The notes beneath the pieces were generated by a model. The model was not told the DNA's origin, searched no databases, and saw only the letters and a list, made by a program, of their open reading frames with translations. A stretch of DNA of 62,030 nucleotides. Source: Bacteroidota bacterium. GTDB lineage: Bacteria; Bacteroidota; Bacteroidia; Bacteroidales; SZUA-534. The position numbers and the translations under genes are program-made. Shown one piece after another: positions 36,272 to 45,125 of this stretch; within the stretch, counting starts at the first letter, position 1, and every line of letters starts with the position of its first letter. The stretch is from the NCBI GenBank assembly GCA_003250355.1, contig QKGS01000006.1, forward strand, positions 1-62,030, given 5' to 3'.

Positions 36272-37516
36272 CTAATTAAACTTTATAGCCTTAGCCGGAT
36301 TTATTTTCGATATTATAAGCGATGGTATAATGAGCATACTAATAACCAACACCATAGTTCCAATATTTAAAGCAACAATATATCCCCATTTTAAAATTAC
36401 AGGAACAGTATTAACATAATATATACTCTCATCGAGAGGAAATAGTCCAAAATATTTTTGAACCAACACCAAACCTATACCAACAACATTGCCCCAAACT
36501 AATCCTTTAATAATAAGGAAAGCCGCCTGAAAAAGGAACACCTTTCTCACCTCAGTATTATTATACCCCAGTCCTTTAAGCAACCCAATCATATTGGTTC
36601 GGTCAAGTATGAGTATTAGCAAACCGCTTATCATATTTACCCCCGATACTATTAACATAAGTGTTAAAATAATCCACACATTCAAATCCTGAACATTGAG
36701 CCAGTCGAATATTTGAGGATATTCATTTCTAATGTTGCTTATTTTTAATTTTGAGCCGTCGTCGGTGAATTGGTAGCCTGCAATATCGAAAACACTATCG
36801 GTCATAACATTCAGTTTATCAAAATTATCAATAATAATTTCGTACCCGCTTACCTGCTCTTCAGTCCAGTCATTAAGCTTTTGCAAATGTCTTATATCAA
36901 CCATTGCAAAATTGCGGTCGAACTCCTCAATACCTGTTTTGTAAATACCGGAAACCACAAACTGACGCATACGAGGTGGCTCCTGTACAAAATATACTAC
37001 AAGCTTATTTCCTACCTCAAGTTGGAGTAGTTTTGCAACAAACTCAGATATTAATATATCATTCGATTTATCATTATCATACAAATTTGGGATTTCACCT
37101 TCAACTATATTACTATGTAAAAAATTCCAACTATAAGTACTGTCAACCCCTTTTAATACAATAGACTGTATATTGTTGTTGGTTTTAATAATACCTGCCT
37201 TTGTGGCAAATACCTGAGCGTGCTTAATGCCGCTTACCCCTTTTAACAGCGATAAGGAAACCTGATTCTTATTTATTGGCTCTGTTTCAAACGACTTGTT
37301 TGAGTCGAAATTTGTTATTTGAATATGAGCTCCAAAACCGGTAACTTTCTCGCGTATCTCCTTTTTAAAACCGGTAATAATAGCAACCGAAACTATCATT
37401 ACTGCAAGCCCAAGAGCAATGCCTATTACTGCAATATTTACCATTGGGGTAGATATTCTGCTGCCGCCCTCTTTGGCTCCGCTTATCCGTTTAGCTATAA
37501 ATAACGAAGGATTCAT
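36272..37516 (-). CDS. LolC/E-like ABC transporter permease (FtsX/MacB family)
   Basis: The 414-residue protein has one N-terminal TM helix (about 25-50), a large periplasmic domain (about 55-275), and three C-terminal helices (about 278-305, 325-350 and 370-405). This is the FtsX/MacB layout. In Gram-negative bacteria LolC/E extract lipoproteins from the inner membrane for transport to LolA. This window has many outer-membrane lipoproteins, so that job is plausible. No ATPase gene is adjacent. The EcKinase-like gene begins 63 bp after its stop. Confidence 0.82.
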   Translation of the reverse strand: MNPSLFIAKRISGAKEGGSRISTPMVNIAVIGIALGLAVMIVSVAIITGFKKEIREKVTGFGAHIQITNFDSNKSFETEPINKNQVSLSLLKGVSGIKHAQVFATKAGIIKTNNNIQSIVLKGVDSTYSWNFLHSNIVEGEIPNLYDNDKSNDILISEFVAKLLQLEVGNKLVVYFVQEPPRMRQFVVSGIYKTGIEEFDRNFAMVDIRHLQKLNDWTEEQVSGYEIIIDNFDKLNVMTDSVFDIAGYQFTDDGSKLKISNIRNEYPQIFDWLNVQDLNVWIILTLMLIVSGVNMISGLLILILDRTNMIGLLKGLGYNNTEVRKVFLFQAAFLIIKGLVWGNVVGIGLVLVQKYFGLFPLDESIYYVNTVPVILKWGYIVALNIGTMVLVISMLIIPSLIISKINPAKAIKFN

Positions 37517-37639
37517 TTTAAAAAATTTAACAACAAACCTACATCATTTTATTAATTAAGCAAACTATATTATTAACAATAAAACAGAATATGAGTTCAA
37601 TAACAGCTAGTATACTATTTTACTCTTTACATAAAACAG

Positions 37640-37647
37640 TACCTTTG
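37640..37647 (+). promoter_or_regulatory. -7 promoter box of the porin gene
   Basis: TACCTTTG fits TAnnTTTG exactly, 22 nt before the porin ATG at 37670. The -33 position (about 37617) is T-rich but lacks TTTG. Confidence 0.55.
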
Positions 37648-37669
37648 TCTCATTAAATAAACAAACAAC

Positions 37670-38812
37670 ATGAAATATTTATTATCAATATTTGCATTAT
37701 TTATTTTATCAACATTTGGGTTCAGCCAAAAAAGCCCATTTACATTTGAAGCCGGGTATATAAGCGAGGGGGTTACAAATATTGATGGTGGGGCTGAAAC
37801 AGGTAGTGCATATTTGGGAATGATTGACCTTTCGGCAACTTTCAATACCGAAACTGCCGGATTGTGGAACAATGGTATTTTTTATGTGCAACTTGAAAGT
37901 ACTCATGGAGGCACACCATCGTTCGATTATATTGGCGATTTGCAAGTTTCATCAAATATTGAAAATGGAAATTATACATATTTATATCAATTGTGGTTTA
38001 GTCAGGAAATTGGGAATTTTTCAATACTTGCAGGCATTCACGACTTAAACGCCGATTTTTTTACAAGTGAATATGCAGGCGAATATATAAACAGCTCTTT
38101 TGGAATAATGCCATCTGCTTCGTTAAATGTTCCTGTTGCCATATTTCCAAGAACATCGCTTAGTGGATTTGTTAAATATCAAATATCGGAAAATGCAAGT
38201 TTTCAAACCGGCATATACGACGGCAACCCACTTATAGACGATACCGACCCATATATTAACGACTTTAACATATCACAATCCGACGGAGCTCTTATTGTTA
38301 GCGAATTATGGATTCCTACTTTAAATAAATCGGGGTATAATGGAACTTTAAAACTTGGAGGCTATTACCATACAAACGAGTTTGCTTCTATTTACAATAG
38401 TAATGATTTAGTAAAAGGTAATTATGGAGTGTACACCATTCTTGACCAGATAATAATTCCCGAAAATGAAACCGGTAGTAGCATGGGACTGTTTGCGACA
38501 TTCGGATATGCACCTAGTAAAATTAACGTATGTAACTATTCATGGAGCATCGGAGCCAATTACTATGCACCACTCTCAAACAGAAAAAACGATATTATTG
38601 GATTAGGAATGCATAATGCAAAATTCAATTTATTACAAGATGATAGTTCAATATTATCGCACACCGAAACAGCAATAGAATGCTTCTATAAACTTACAAT
38701 AAGCGATAATATCCAGCTACAACCCGAGATACAGTACATAATAAATCCTGGAGCTGAAGGCAATTACAATAATGCTACGGTTGGAATTATAAGAGCATAC
38801 ATAAATTTGTAA
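37670..38812 (+). CDS. OprB-like carbohydrate-selective porin
   Basis: The 380-residue protein starts with a signal peptide (about 1-19, FSQ at the cleavage site). The rest is a beta-barrel of alternating short strands ending in an aromatic-poor RAYINL. Features of the OprB family are TFNTETAGLWNNGIFYVQLE (about 57-76), GNFSILAGIHDLNADF and the GxYDGNP loop. It probably forms an outer-membrane channel for sugars or other small solutes. It has its own -7 box and stands alone, downstream of the divergent LolC/E-like gene. Confidence 0.78.
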   Translation: MKYLLSIFALFILSTFGFSQKSPFTFEAGYISEGVTNIDGGAETGSAYLGMIDLSATFNTETAGLWNNGIFYVQLESTHGGTPSFDYIGDLQVSSNIENGNYTYLYQLWFSQEIGNFSILAGIHDLNADFFTSEYAGEYINSSFGIMPSASLNVPVAIFPRTSLSGFVKYQISENASFQTGIYDGNPLIDDTDPYINDFNISQSDGALIVSELWIPTLNKSGYNGTLKLGGYYHTNEFASIYNSNDLVKGNYGVYTILDQIIIPENETGSSMGLFATFGYAPSKINVCNYSWSIGANYYAPLSNRKNDIIGLGMHNAKFNLLQDDSSILSHTETAIECFYKLTISDNIQLQPEIQYIINPGAEGNYNNATVGIIRAYINL

Positions 38813-38855
38813 TGCAGATTAAATACTCACAAAAGAATAACAGACCTCTTTTTTT

Positions 38856-38886
38856 GTTGACAGCTATTTTTGTTTGTTTATCTTTG
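38856..38886 (+). promoter_or_regulatory. promoter of pcm
   Basis: A TTG-containing box (GTTG at 38856-38859) is followed by 19 nt and the -7 box TATCTTTG (38879-38886), 29 nt before the ATG at 38916. This is the best plus-strand promoter in the window. Confidence 0.65.
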
Positions 38887-38915
38887 GTCAGTTTTGAAAT
38901 ACGCTAAACCACAAA

Positions 38916-39569
38916 ATGATTCACGAAAGCTTTAAAGAAAAAGGTCAAAGACAACAACTTGTTAATTCGCTTGCCAACGAAAAAGGAATTACCGATAAAA
39001 ATGTGCTGGACGCAATAAACACAGTGCCGCGCCACTTGTTCATGCTTAAAGGATTAGAGCATTTTGCATATATCGATAAAGCTTACCAAATAGGTTCAGG
39101 TCAAACCATATCGCAACCATACACCGTAGCCTTTCAAACACAACTACTTGAAATAAAAAAGGGCGACAAAGTATTGGAAATAGGAACAGGTTCGGGGTAT
39201 CAAACAGCTATTCTAATAGAAGTAGGAGCTAAAGTATTTACCATTGAACGACAAAAAGACCTTTATACAAAAACCAAATCATTTCTCCCTAAACTGGGAT
39301 ACAACCCTCAAATGTTTTTTGGCGACGGTTATGCCGGCAAACCAACATATGGACCATACGACAAAATACTTATAACAGCAGGAGCTCCTGAAATACCAGA
39401 AGCCCTTATTGAACAACTAAAACCGGGAGGCTGTATTGTAGTGCCGCTTGGAGTCGACTCTCAGATAATGACCCGGGCAACCAAACAACCCGATGGCTCC
39501 CTATTAACAGAAACATTCGGAAACTTTGCATTTGTCCCCATGCTTAAAGGTACAGCTAACGACTTATAG
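38916..39569 (+). CDS. pcm: protein-L-isoaspartate O-methyltransferase
   Basis: This 217-residue SAM-dependent methyltransferase repairs isoaspartyl residues in damaged proteins. The SAM-binding motif VLEIGTGSGYQTAIL (about 87-101), the N-terminal VPRHLFM (about 38-44) and the conserved GSGQTISQPYTVA (about 63-75) are all present. Its stop codon directly abuts the stop codon of the AbiEii-like gene on the other strand (no base between). Confidence 0.95.
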   Translation: MIHESFKEKGQRQQLVNSLANEKGITDKNVLDAINTVPRHLFMLKGLEHFAYIDKAYQIGSGQTISQPYTVAFQTQLLEIKKGDKVLEIGTGSGYQTAILIEVGAKVFTIERQKDLYTKTKSFLPKLGYNPQMFFGDGYAGKPTYGPYDKILITAGAPEIPEALIEQLKPGGCIVVPLGVDSQIMTRATKQPDGSLLTETFGNFAFVPMLKGTANDL

Positions 39570-40403
39570 TTATTTGAACCTAATCATATCGGTCAGTTGC
39601 ACAAAATAACCGGTACTCCATATTTTTAATTCATCCCTATTTTGAATAAAAGGTCTTACATCGGCAATAACCTGTTCTATTTCAGTATTCCTAATTATAT
39701 CTTTCAACATAGTTAAAAATAATTCAGGGGTAAATTCCTCTGCTCCATCATATCCTTTCTGCAAAGCCCTCTCCTTCAAATGTTCAAAGTCAATAATATG
39801 CCCGTTTCTTATATGCCACTCAAAATCGTACCAGTCGCGACCTTTAACTCTTCCCTTCCGGTTCCTAAAAAGCATTGCGTGCATTTTGCCCGCATACAAC
39901 CCGGATATATCAAAACACCGAGCCATAAATGAAAAAGGGAGCATCAAAAGTTTCTCCTCAGTATTGAACCTCAAAGGAGGATTTTTGTCAACTTCTATTT
40001 TAATTTTTACACTCTTCTCTGTTTTAAATCGTATATTATATATTTCAGTATTATCATTCAAAAAAGCCGGCTCAACACTTGTAGCCGTTTTCTTCTCTTT
40101 TCTCACTATTTCCACTTGCCTTCCGTAAGCCTTGAACTCAACCTCTATTGCAGAAAAATATGGCTCAAGAGAAAAAAAATCGTCTCTTTGCAATAACGAA
40201 AAATCCATATCTTCCGAAAAACGTGGCAACTTATGAAATATTCGTAAGCAAGTTCCTCCATAAAATGCAGCATTCTCAAAGAAACCGGCTCTGTATAAAG
40301 CGGCAAGAGTTATCTCCTGCATTACTTCATGCAGAGCGTTAAGTTTTTCATCTTTAGTACGCATTTCATACTTAGATAGCATTTGATCAAATACTTTGTT
40401 CAT
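39570..40403 (-). CDS. AbiEii-like nucleotidyltransferase toxin
   Basis: The 277-residue protein has the AbiEii/AbiGii nucleotidyltransferase signature YGGTCLRIFHKLPRFSEDMD (about 48-67). It has the expected GG, Arg-x-Ser-x-Asp-x-Asp pattern and a later KIEVDKNPP segment. AbiEii is the toxin of type IV toxin-antitoxin phage-defence modules and transfers nucleotides to RNA, in tested relatives tRNA. It overlaps the antitoxin gene by 17 bp on the same strand, the usual order with antitoxin first. Confidence 0.88.
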   Translation of the reverse strand: MNKVFDQMLSKYEMRTKDEKLNALHEVMQEITLAALYRAGFFENAAFYGGTCLRIFHKLPRFSEDMDFSLLQRDDFFSLEPYFSAIEVEFKAYGRQVEIVRKEKKTATSVEPAFLNDNTEIYNIRFKTEKSVKIKIEVDKNPPLRFNTEEKLLMLPFSFMARCFDISGLYAGKMHAMLFRNRKGRVKGRDWYDFEWHIRNGHIIDFEHLKERALQKGYDGAEEFTPELFLTMLKDIIRNTEIEQVIADVRPFIQNRDELKIWSTGYFVQLTDMIRFK

Positions 40404-41013
40404 CCCTTATAAACTTCGCTAAATTCGTTAAATCATTTCTTTTGCGTCCATATTGAATGCATTCTTCTATAATTGTATTATCCATTTGAAGAACACTTTC
40501 CTCTTCTATTCGCATATTTTTATACAAATATTCGCGTACTGCTTTTACCGACTGCAAACGCAAACCCGATGTGGCTAGTATTAAATCGCAAATTGCTTTT
40601 TCAGGTGTTGCAATTAAAAACGCATATTCATTTTCAACTATTTCAATTCGTACACCTATTGAAAAATAATCAGTCGGTACTGCAATATACTCAAACTCTC
40701 CTATGTCATTATTAAATACTCTGCCTCTTTTTATTGTTGCTGATCTAACAATAGTAACCCGCTCCGGAATAATACCATAATATGACAATGCTGTTTCATA
40801 TGACACATACGATGGACCATATAAATGATTTGCAATAAGCTCTTGCGAAAGCAACATTCCGGAATATTGAGGCGAGGTTATATACATTCCTCTTTTGAGC
40901 CGTATAACCTCACCCGATTGCTCTAATCGACAAACTTTTGCATTTGGCGAAGCATATTCTGTAAATGCCTCTCGTAATATTAGCTGCGGTATGTTTCTAT
41001 GTGTATATTCCAT
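40387..41013 (-). CDS. AbiEi-like antitoxin/transcriptional repressor
   Basis: This 208-residue protein fits the AbiEi group. The N-terminal winged-helix part is about 1-75 (with RLKRGMYITS), and the C-terminal part is about 85-200, with PSYVSYETALSYYGIIPERV and ATPEKAICDLI. In characterised systems AbiEi neutralises AbiEii and represses its own promoter through inverted repeats. Two inverted repeats lie directly upstream (41038-41109). It ends inside the toxin start. Confidence 0.85.
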   Translation of the reverse strand: MEYTHRNIPQLILREAFTEYASPNAKVCRLEQSGEVIRLKRGMYITSPQYSGMLLSQELIANHLYGPSYVSYETALSYYGIIPERVTIVRSATIKRGRVFNNDIGEFEYIAVPTDYFSIGVRIEIVENEYAFLIATPEKAICDLILATSGLRLQSVKAVREYLYKNMRIEEESVLQMDNTIIEECIQYGRKRNDLTNLAKFIRDEQSI

Positions 41014-41037
41014 TTCCTACAAATAACAAAGTAAAGT

Positions 41038-41109
41038 TAGCAAATTTTACATAGTTAATCAACTTTTTTTGAATTATCTATACAAAATTTGCTATGTTTT
41101 GGTTGATTA
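41038..41109. promoter_or_regulatory. putative AbiEi operator: interleaved inverted repeats
   Basis: The arms TAGCAAATTTT (41038-41048) and AAAATTTGCTA (41084-41094) are an exact 11-bp inverted repeat, 35 bp apart. A second, interleaved pair is TAATCAAC (41056-41063) and GTTGATTA (41102-41109). Both pairs lie 25-96 bp before the AbiEi start codon. A -7-like TAACTTTA (minus strand, 41039-41032) overlaps the left arm, which suits repression by occlusion. Confidence 0.65.
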
Positions 41110-41265
41110 TTTTTATTGAGTAAAATGGTTTTACTATTCAGTTATTAAAGCTTACTGTTTACTTTTTTGCATTAAGTTATTCAAACAATCAAATATTATA
41201 CAAAAATTAATATATTCGTAGCCTGAAAAAAATAAGTACATAATTAAAATATATTTTATACGGAT

Positions 41266-43365
41266 ATGGCAACATTACAGAAGATAAGAAACAACGCCGG
41301 ATTATTTGTTTCAATATTTATTGGCTTTGCTCTTTTAGCTTTCATTTTAGGTGATTTACTTCGCTCGGGCGATTCTATTATGAATAAGTCGAGACAACAG
41401 GTAGCCGAAATAAATGGTGAGTCGGTTTCAATAATGGAATATCAGGCAATGGTTGATCAAACCATAGAGTCGCATAAAAAGAATACTGGCACTTCAGCGT
41501 TAGACGAAGCTACTATTGACCGTTTACGTGAACAAACATGGGAGCAATTACTTAACGAGTATATAATGACAAGTGAGTATGAAGAGTTAAGTATTGGAGT
41601 GTCCGGTTCAGAATTATTCGACATGGTACAGGGTAACAATATAGACCCACAGGTTCTTCAAATACCAATATTTAAAAACCAACAAACCGGACTATTTGAT
41701 CGCTCATTAGTAGTGCGATTCCTTAAAGAAATGGAACTAGATCCCAGCGGTCAGGCAAAAAGCTCTTGGACAGCATTTGAAAATGCTCTTGTTGCCCAAA
41801 AGAAAATTACTAAATACAACACTCTTATTGCAAAGGGTATGTATGTTACCTCAGTTCATGCAAAAAATGAAGCAAAAAATAAACTTAAGCAAGTTGATTT
41901 TGAATACGTAAAAGCGCCTTTTGTTTCAATTAGCGACTCAGCTATTACGGTAAGCCAAAGCGAAATAGACGATTACTATAGCGAGCATGAAGATGAATTT
42001 CAACAAGAAGAGGCACGTGAAATAATTTATCTTTCATACCCAATATTCCCATCGCAAGATGACATAAAAGGGACAGAAGAGTTAGTTGCCGACCTTAAAG
42101 ATGAATTTTCATCAGTAGAGAATTCGGAACAATATGTAAATTTAAATTCAGATATACCTTACAGAGACAAATTCTACGGTGTTGATGAATTAAACGTAAA
42201 CATAATGTCGCTGTACGAAAGCGAAGCAGGCACAGTAGTTGGCCCCTACCGCGATGGCGATTATTTTAAAATATCGAAAGCCGTTGAATTCGATTTTGTA
42301 CCCGATTCGGCAAAAGCTCGTCATATATTATTGCGTTCAGAGAGTATGCCATATGCAATTGCTAAATCAACAGCTGACAGTTTATTGAATTTATTAAAAA
42401 ATGGTGCCGATTTTGCAGAACTTGCAAAAGAAAACTCGCAAGATGCAACAGCAAATGGCGGTGGCGACTTAGGCTGGTTTAAAGAAGGTATGATGGTTAA
42501 ACCTTTCAACGATGCTTGTTTCTTGGGAAAAAAAGGAGACCTAACTATTGTTGAATCACAATTCGGAGTACATATTGTTGAAGTTACAGGGCAAGCTTCT
42601 AAATCGAAAAAAGTGAAAGTTGCTACAATTGCTCGTAAAGTTGAACCTAGCCAAAAAACATTTCAGAATATTTATGCTGAAGCCAGCAAATTTGGCGGTA
42701 CAAACAGAACAAACGATGATTTTAAAATCAATGCTGAAAAAGACAACTTAACTATACGCTACGCTACACTTAAACGAAACGACAAAAATTTATCAGGCAT
42801 TGAAAACTCACGCCAAATAGTTAAATGGGCGTTTGAAGCTGAAAACAAAAGTGTTTCGGAAATATTTGAACTTGACGACAATTATATAATTGCATCAGTG
42901 TCAAATGTAATAGAAGAAGGTACTACCCCGCTTGCATCGGTTCGAAATATAGTAGAGCGCAAGGTAAGAGCTGAGAAGAAAGCAGATATGCTTGCCGAGA
43001 AACTAAAAGAAGCTTCATCTAATTCGAGTACTCTTCAACAAATTGCCGAAAAAATGAATACATCAGTTATGTCGGCCGAAGGTGTATCATTAACTGCATA
43101 CTCTGTTCCTGCACTTGGCTCAGAACCTCAGGTACAAGGATATGCTCTTAATATGGCTGAAAATAAAATTTCAGAACCGGTTAAAGGAAACACTGGGGTA
43201 TTTGTTATTAAAGTAAATAACATTTCAGAAGCACCGGAAAACATAAACGGTAATTCAGAGAAAGAAACCTTGAATATGGTGCTTCAACGAAAAGTAGCAT
43301 ATCAGCTATACGATGCTATAAAAGAAGCTAAAGATATTAAAGACTACAGATATAAATTCTATTAA
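41266..43365 (+). CDS. periplasmic peptidyl-prolyl isomerase, PpiD/SurA type
   Basis: The 699-residue envelope chaperone has a single N-terminal TM anchor (about 13-33), a SurA_N-type chaperone region (about 36-250), and a parvulin rotamase domain (about 345-450). That domain has RHILLRSE, GADFAELAKENSQD and GGGDLGWFKEGMMV. A second, degenerate C-terminal domain follows. It assists folding of outer-membrane proteins in the periplasm. It is monocistronic, with a terminator right after the stop. A weak -7 box TATATTCG lies at 41211-41218. Confidence 0.92.
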   Translation: MATLQKIRNNAGLFVSIFIGFALLAFILGDLLRSGDSIMNKSRQQVAEINGESVSIMEYQAMVDQTIESHKKNTGTSALDEATIDRLREQTWEQLLNEYIMTSEYEELSIGVSGSELFDMVQGNNIDPQVLQIPIFKNQQTGLFDRSLVVRFLKEMELDPSGQAKSSWTAFENALVAQKKITKYNTLIAKGMYVTSVHAKNEAKNKLKQVDFEYVKAPFVSISDSAITVSQSEIDDYYSEHEDEFQQEEAREIIYLSYPIFPSQDDIKGTEELVADLKDEFSSVENSEQYVNLNSDIPYRDKFYGVDELNVNIMSLYESEAGTVVGPYRDGDYFKISKAVEFDFVPDSAKARHILLRSESMPYAIAKSTADSLLNLLKNGADFAELAKENSQDATANGGGDLGWFKEGMMVKPFNDACFLGKKGDLTIVESQFGVHIVEVTGQASKSKKVKVATIARKVEPSQKTFQNIYAEASKFGGTNRTNDDFKINAEKDNLTIRYATLKRNDKNLSGIENSRQIVKWAFEAENKSVSEIFELDDNYIIASVSNVIEEGTTPLASVRNIVERKVRAEKKADMLAEKLKEASSNSSTLQQIAEKMNTSVMSAEGVSLTAYSVPALGSEPQVQGYALNMAENKISEPVKGNTGVFVIKVNNISEAPENINGNSEKETLNMVLQRKVAYQLYDAIKEAKDIKDYRYKFY

Positions 43366-43384
43366 TTGTATCTTGACAATTTTA

Positions 43385-43417
43385 AAAAGGGAGTGCATAT
43401 TTGCACTCCTTTTTTTT
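43385..43417. terminator. bidirectional terminator between ppiD and the TPR-like gene
   Basis: GGAGTGCA (43390-43397) pairs with TGCACTCC (43402-43409) around a 4-nt loop. Five A precede it and eight T follow, so it serves the convergent genes on both sides. Confidence 0.92.
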
Positions 43418-44960
43418 ATTTCATTTCTAAAAATTTTCTTCGAATAATATACTGTACCGGAACCCCTTCTATTTTACTCTCCAACCATGAAATAATATCG
43501 AGATATAAAAATGGACGTTTCTCATATGGGTCTTTTCTAAGCCGCTTGAAAGTAGTAAGTAAATTCTCAAATTCACTCACCAAATTACTCTGAGGTATTT
43601 GTGGCAAACGGCGCAAAAACATGAGTATCTCTTTCTGAACCTGATGTAAGTCTTCCATTTTTGCCAGAAACCGATATGTTGATTTAACCAAATACTCAAC
43701 CAAATCGTAATTCTCCATTTCAAAATGACTTATCAAATTCAATATCCTTGCAAAACACTGAATATCGGAACGCAACGATTCATCTCTGAAATTTATAACC
43801 ATATTCAAATATTTAACAGCATTCTTATTTTCTGCCGCTCCAAAATACAAGCAGGCTATTTTGTAATAAAATATTAGTACTATATGGTTATCCAGATAAA
43901 TAATATTATCATCAATAAACTCAACTATTTCCGGAATAAGCGATAAACCATCAGAAAACCTCCCCTCCTGATAATATTTATTTATTGAATGAGCATAGTA
44001 GTATTCATAGGTTAGTATTTCTTCGTTTTTAGTAAGTGGTATTCGCTTACTGTAACGCAATTCGCCCAACTCTTTTAATACTATTCCAAATCTATCATAG
44101 TTTCCTGTAAAATTAAGTCCGTCTAATAAATGATCTAACCCTTTAACATATAAATCAGTCTGATTTTCAATAGCCTCAGGAGTTTGCCTAAACATTTCAA
44201 CCCACTTCAACGAATAACGATATACCATTACAAAATCTTGAAGTATATGATTATACCAAACATAAGAGCAGTATAAATGAAACTTATCGTAAAACCCCAG
44301 TTCGTTCTCATCTATTTCTGGCAAACTGTTATTAAAGAACTCTGTTATTCGTTGTTTATCATCTTCGTTACGTATATGCCCATTTTTTAGATAAAAACCA
44401 TACAGTTCCAGCGTAAGGTTTGATAGCACTCCTCTAATATTAATTGACTCTCTCAAACTATTAGCCTCTTCAACCAGCTGCTCTGCACGATTATCCATAC
44501 TTCGGGTTACATACTGAGCCTCAATCATTTTTTCAAACTCCAACATTTCATAGTAAAGAACCTGCTTATTCATTTTCTTTGCTTGCAGCTTGGCCTTTTG
44601 AAGAATTGTTATACTCTGCCTGTATAATGCTTTGTTATATAATATTTTAGCAAAATCAATCTGTTGCCGTAATGAAATTTCAGCATCGTATTTTTGAGCA
44701 GAAAGCTGTAAGCTAACCAACAAATTTTTATTCAAATTTGCTTTAAGGTTTGCCAATTGCGATGGCTTTATATCCTTATTCTTCTTTAAAATATCAGTTT
44801 CGTCATATTCCTTTTGCTTATCTATTGCATCAAATAGCGATATAAACTTTATATCTTCTCCTGTACCAATACGGTTTGCATAGAGTTTGAAGTTGCGTTT
44901 TTCTGCTTTTGTCAGTGATTTAATTAACTTAAATAAATGATCGTTTTGTTGCCTGGCCAT
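43416..44960 (-). CDS. uncharacterised helical-repeat protein
   Basis: This 514-residue protein is almost entirely helical and polar, without a signal peptide or membrane segment. The N-terminus (LFKLIKSLTKAEKRNFKLYA, about 9-28) is characteristic of a Bacteroidota family I cannot name. The rest looks like degenerate TPR or similar helical hairpins (for example ALYRQSITILQKAKLQAKKM, about 112-131). Helical-repeat proteins of this kind scaffold protein complexes. It has no codirectional neighbour. Function unknown. Confidence 0.75.
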   Translation of the reverse strand: MARQQNDHLFKLIKSLTKAEKRNFKLYANRIGTGEDIKFISLFDAIDKQKEYDETDILKKNKDIKPSQLANLKANLNKNLLVSLQLSAQKYDAEISLRQQIDFAKILYNKALYRQSITILQKAKLQAKKMNKQVLYYEMLEFEKMIEAQYVTRSMDNRAEQLVEEANSLRESINIRGVLSNLTLELYGFYLKNGHIRNEDDKQRITEFFNNSLPEIDENELGFYDKFHLYCSYVWYNHILQDFVMVYRYSLKWVEMFRQTPEAIENQTDLYVKGLDHLLDGLNFTGNYDRFGIVLKELGELRYSKRIPLTKNEEILTYEYYYAHSINKYYQEGRFSDGLSLIPEIVEFIDDNIIYLDNHIVLIFYYKIACLYFGAAENKNAVKYLNMVINFRDESLRSDIQCFARILNLISHFEMENYDLVEYLVKSTYRFLAKMEDLHQVQKEILMFLRRLPQIPQSNLVSEFENLLTTFKRLRKDPYEKRPFLYLDIISWLESKIEGVPVQYIIRRKFLEMK

Positions 44961-45084
44961 TGTATTGATATATTAACAAAAAGTACTGATATTCAAATGA
45001 ATAATAATTGCAATATTTAAAAATATAAATATTGACTAACGTAAGATGCAAATTTATTGTTTTTTTTCAAATAGCCATAGATAA

Positions 45085-45092
45085 TACTTTTG
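45085..45092 (+). promoter_or_regulatory. -7 promoter box of leuA
   Basis: TACTTTTG fits TAnnTTTG. It overlaps the in-frame TTG at 45090, so that codon cannot be the translation start of the main transcript; the ATG at 45126 is used. The leader would be about 30 nt. Confidence 0.6.
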
Positions 45093-45125
45093 GAGACTTT
45101 AATTTTAAATAGAAAAACAAAAAAT

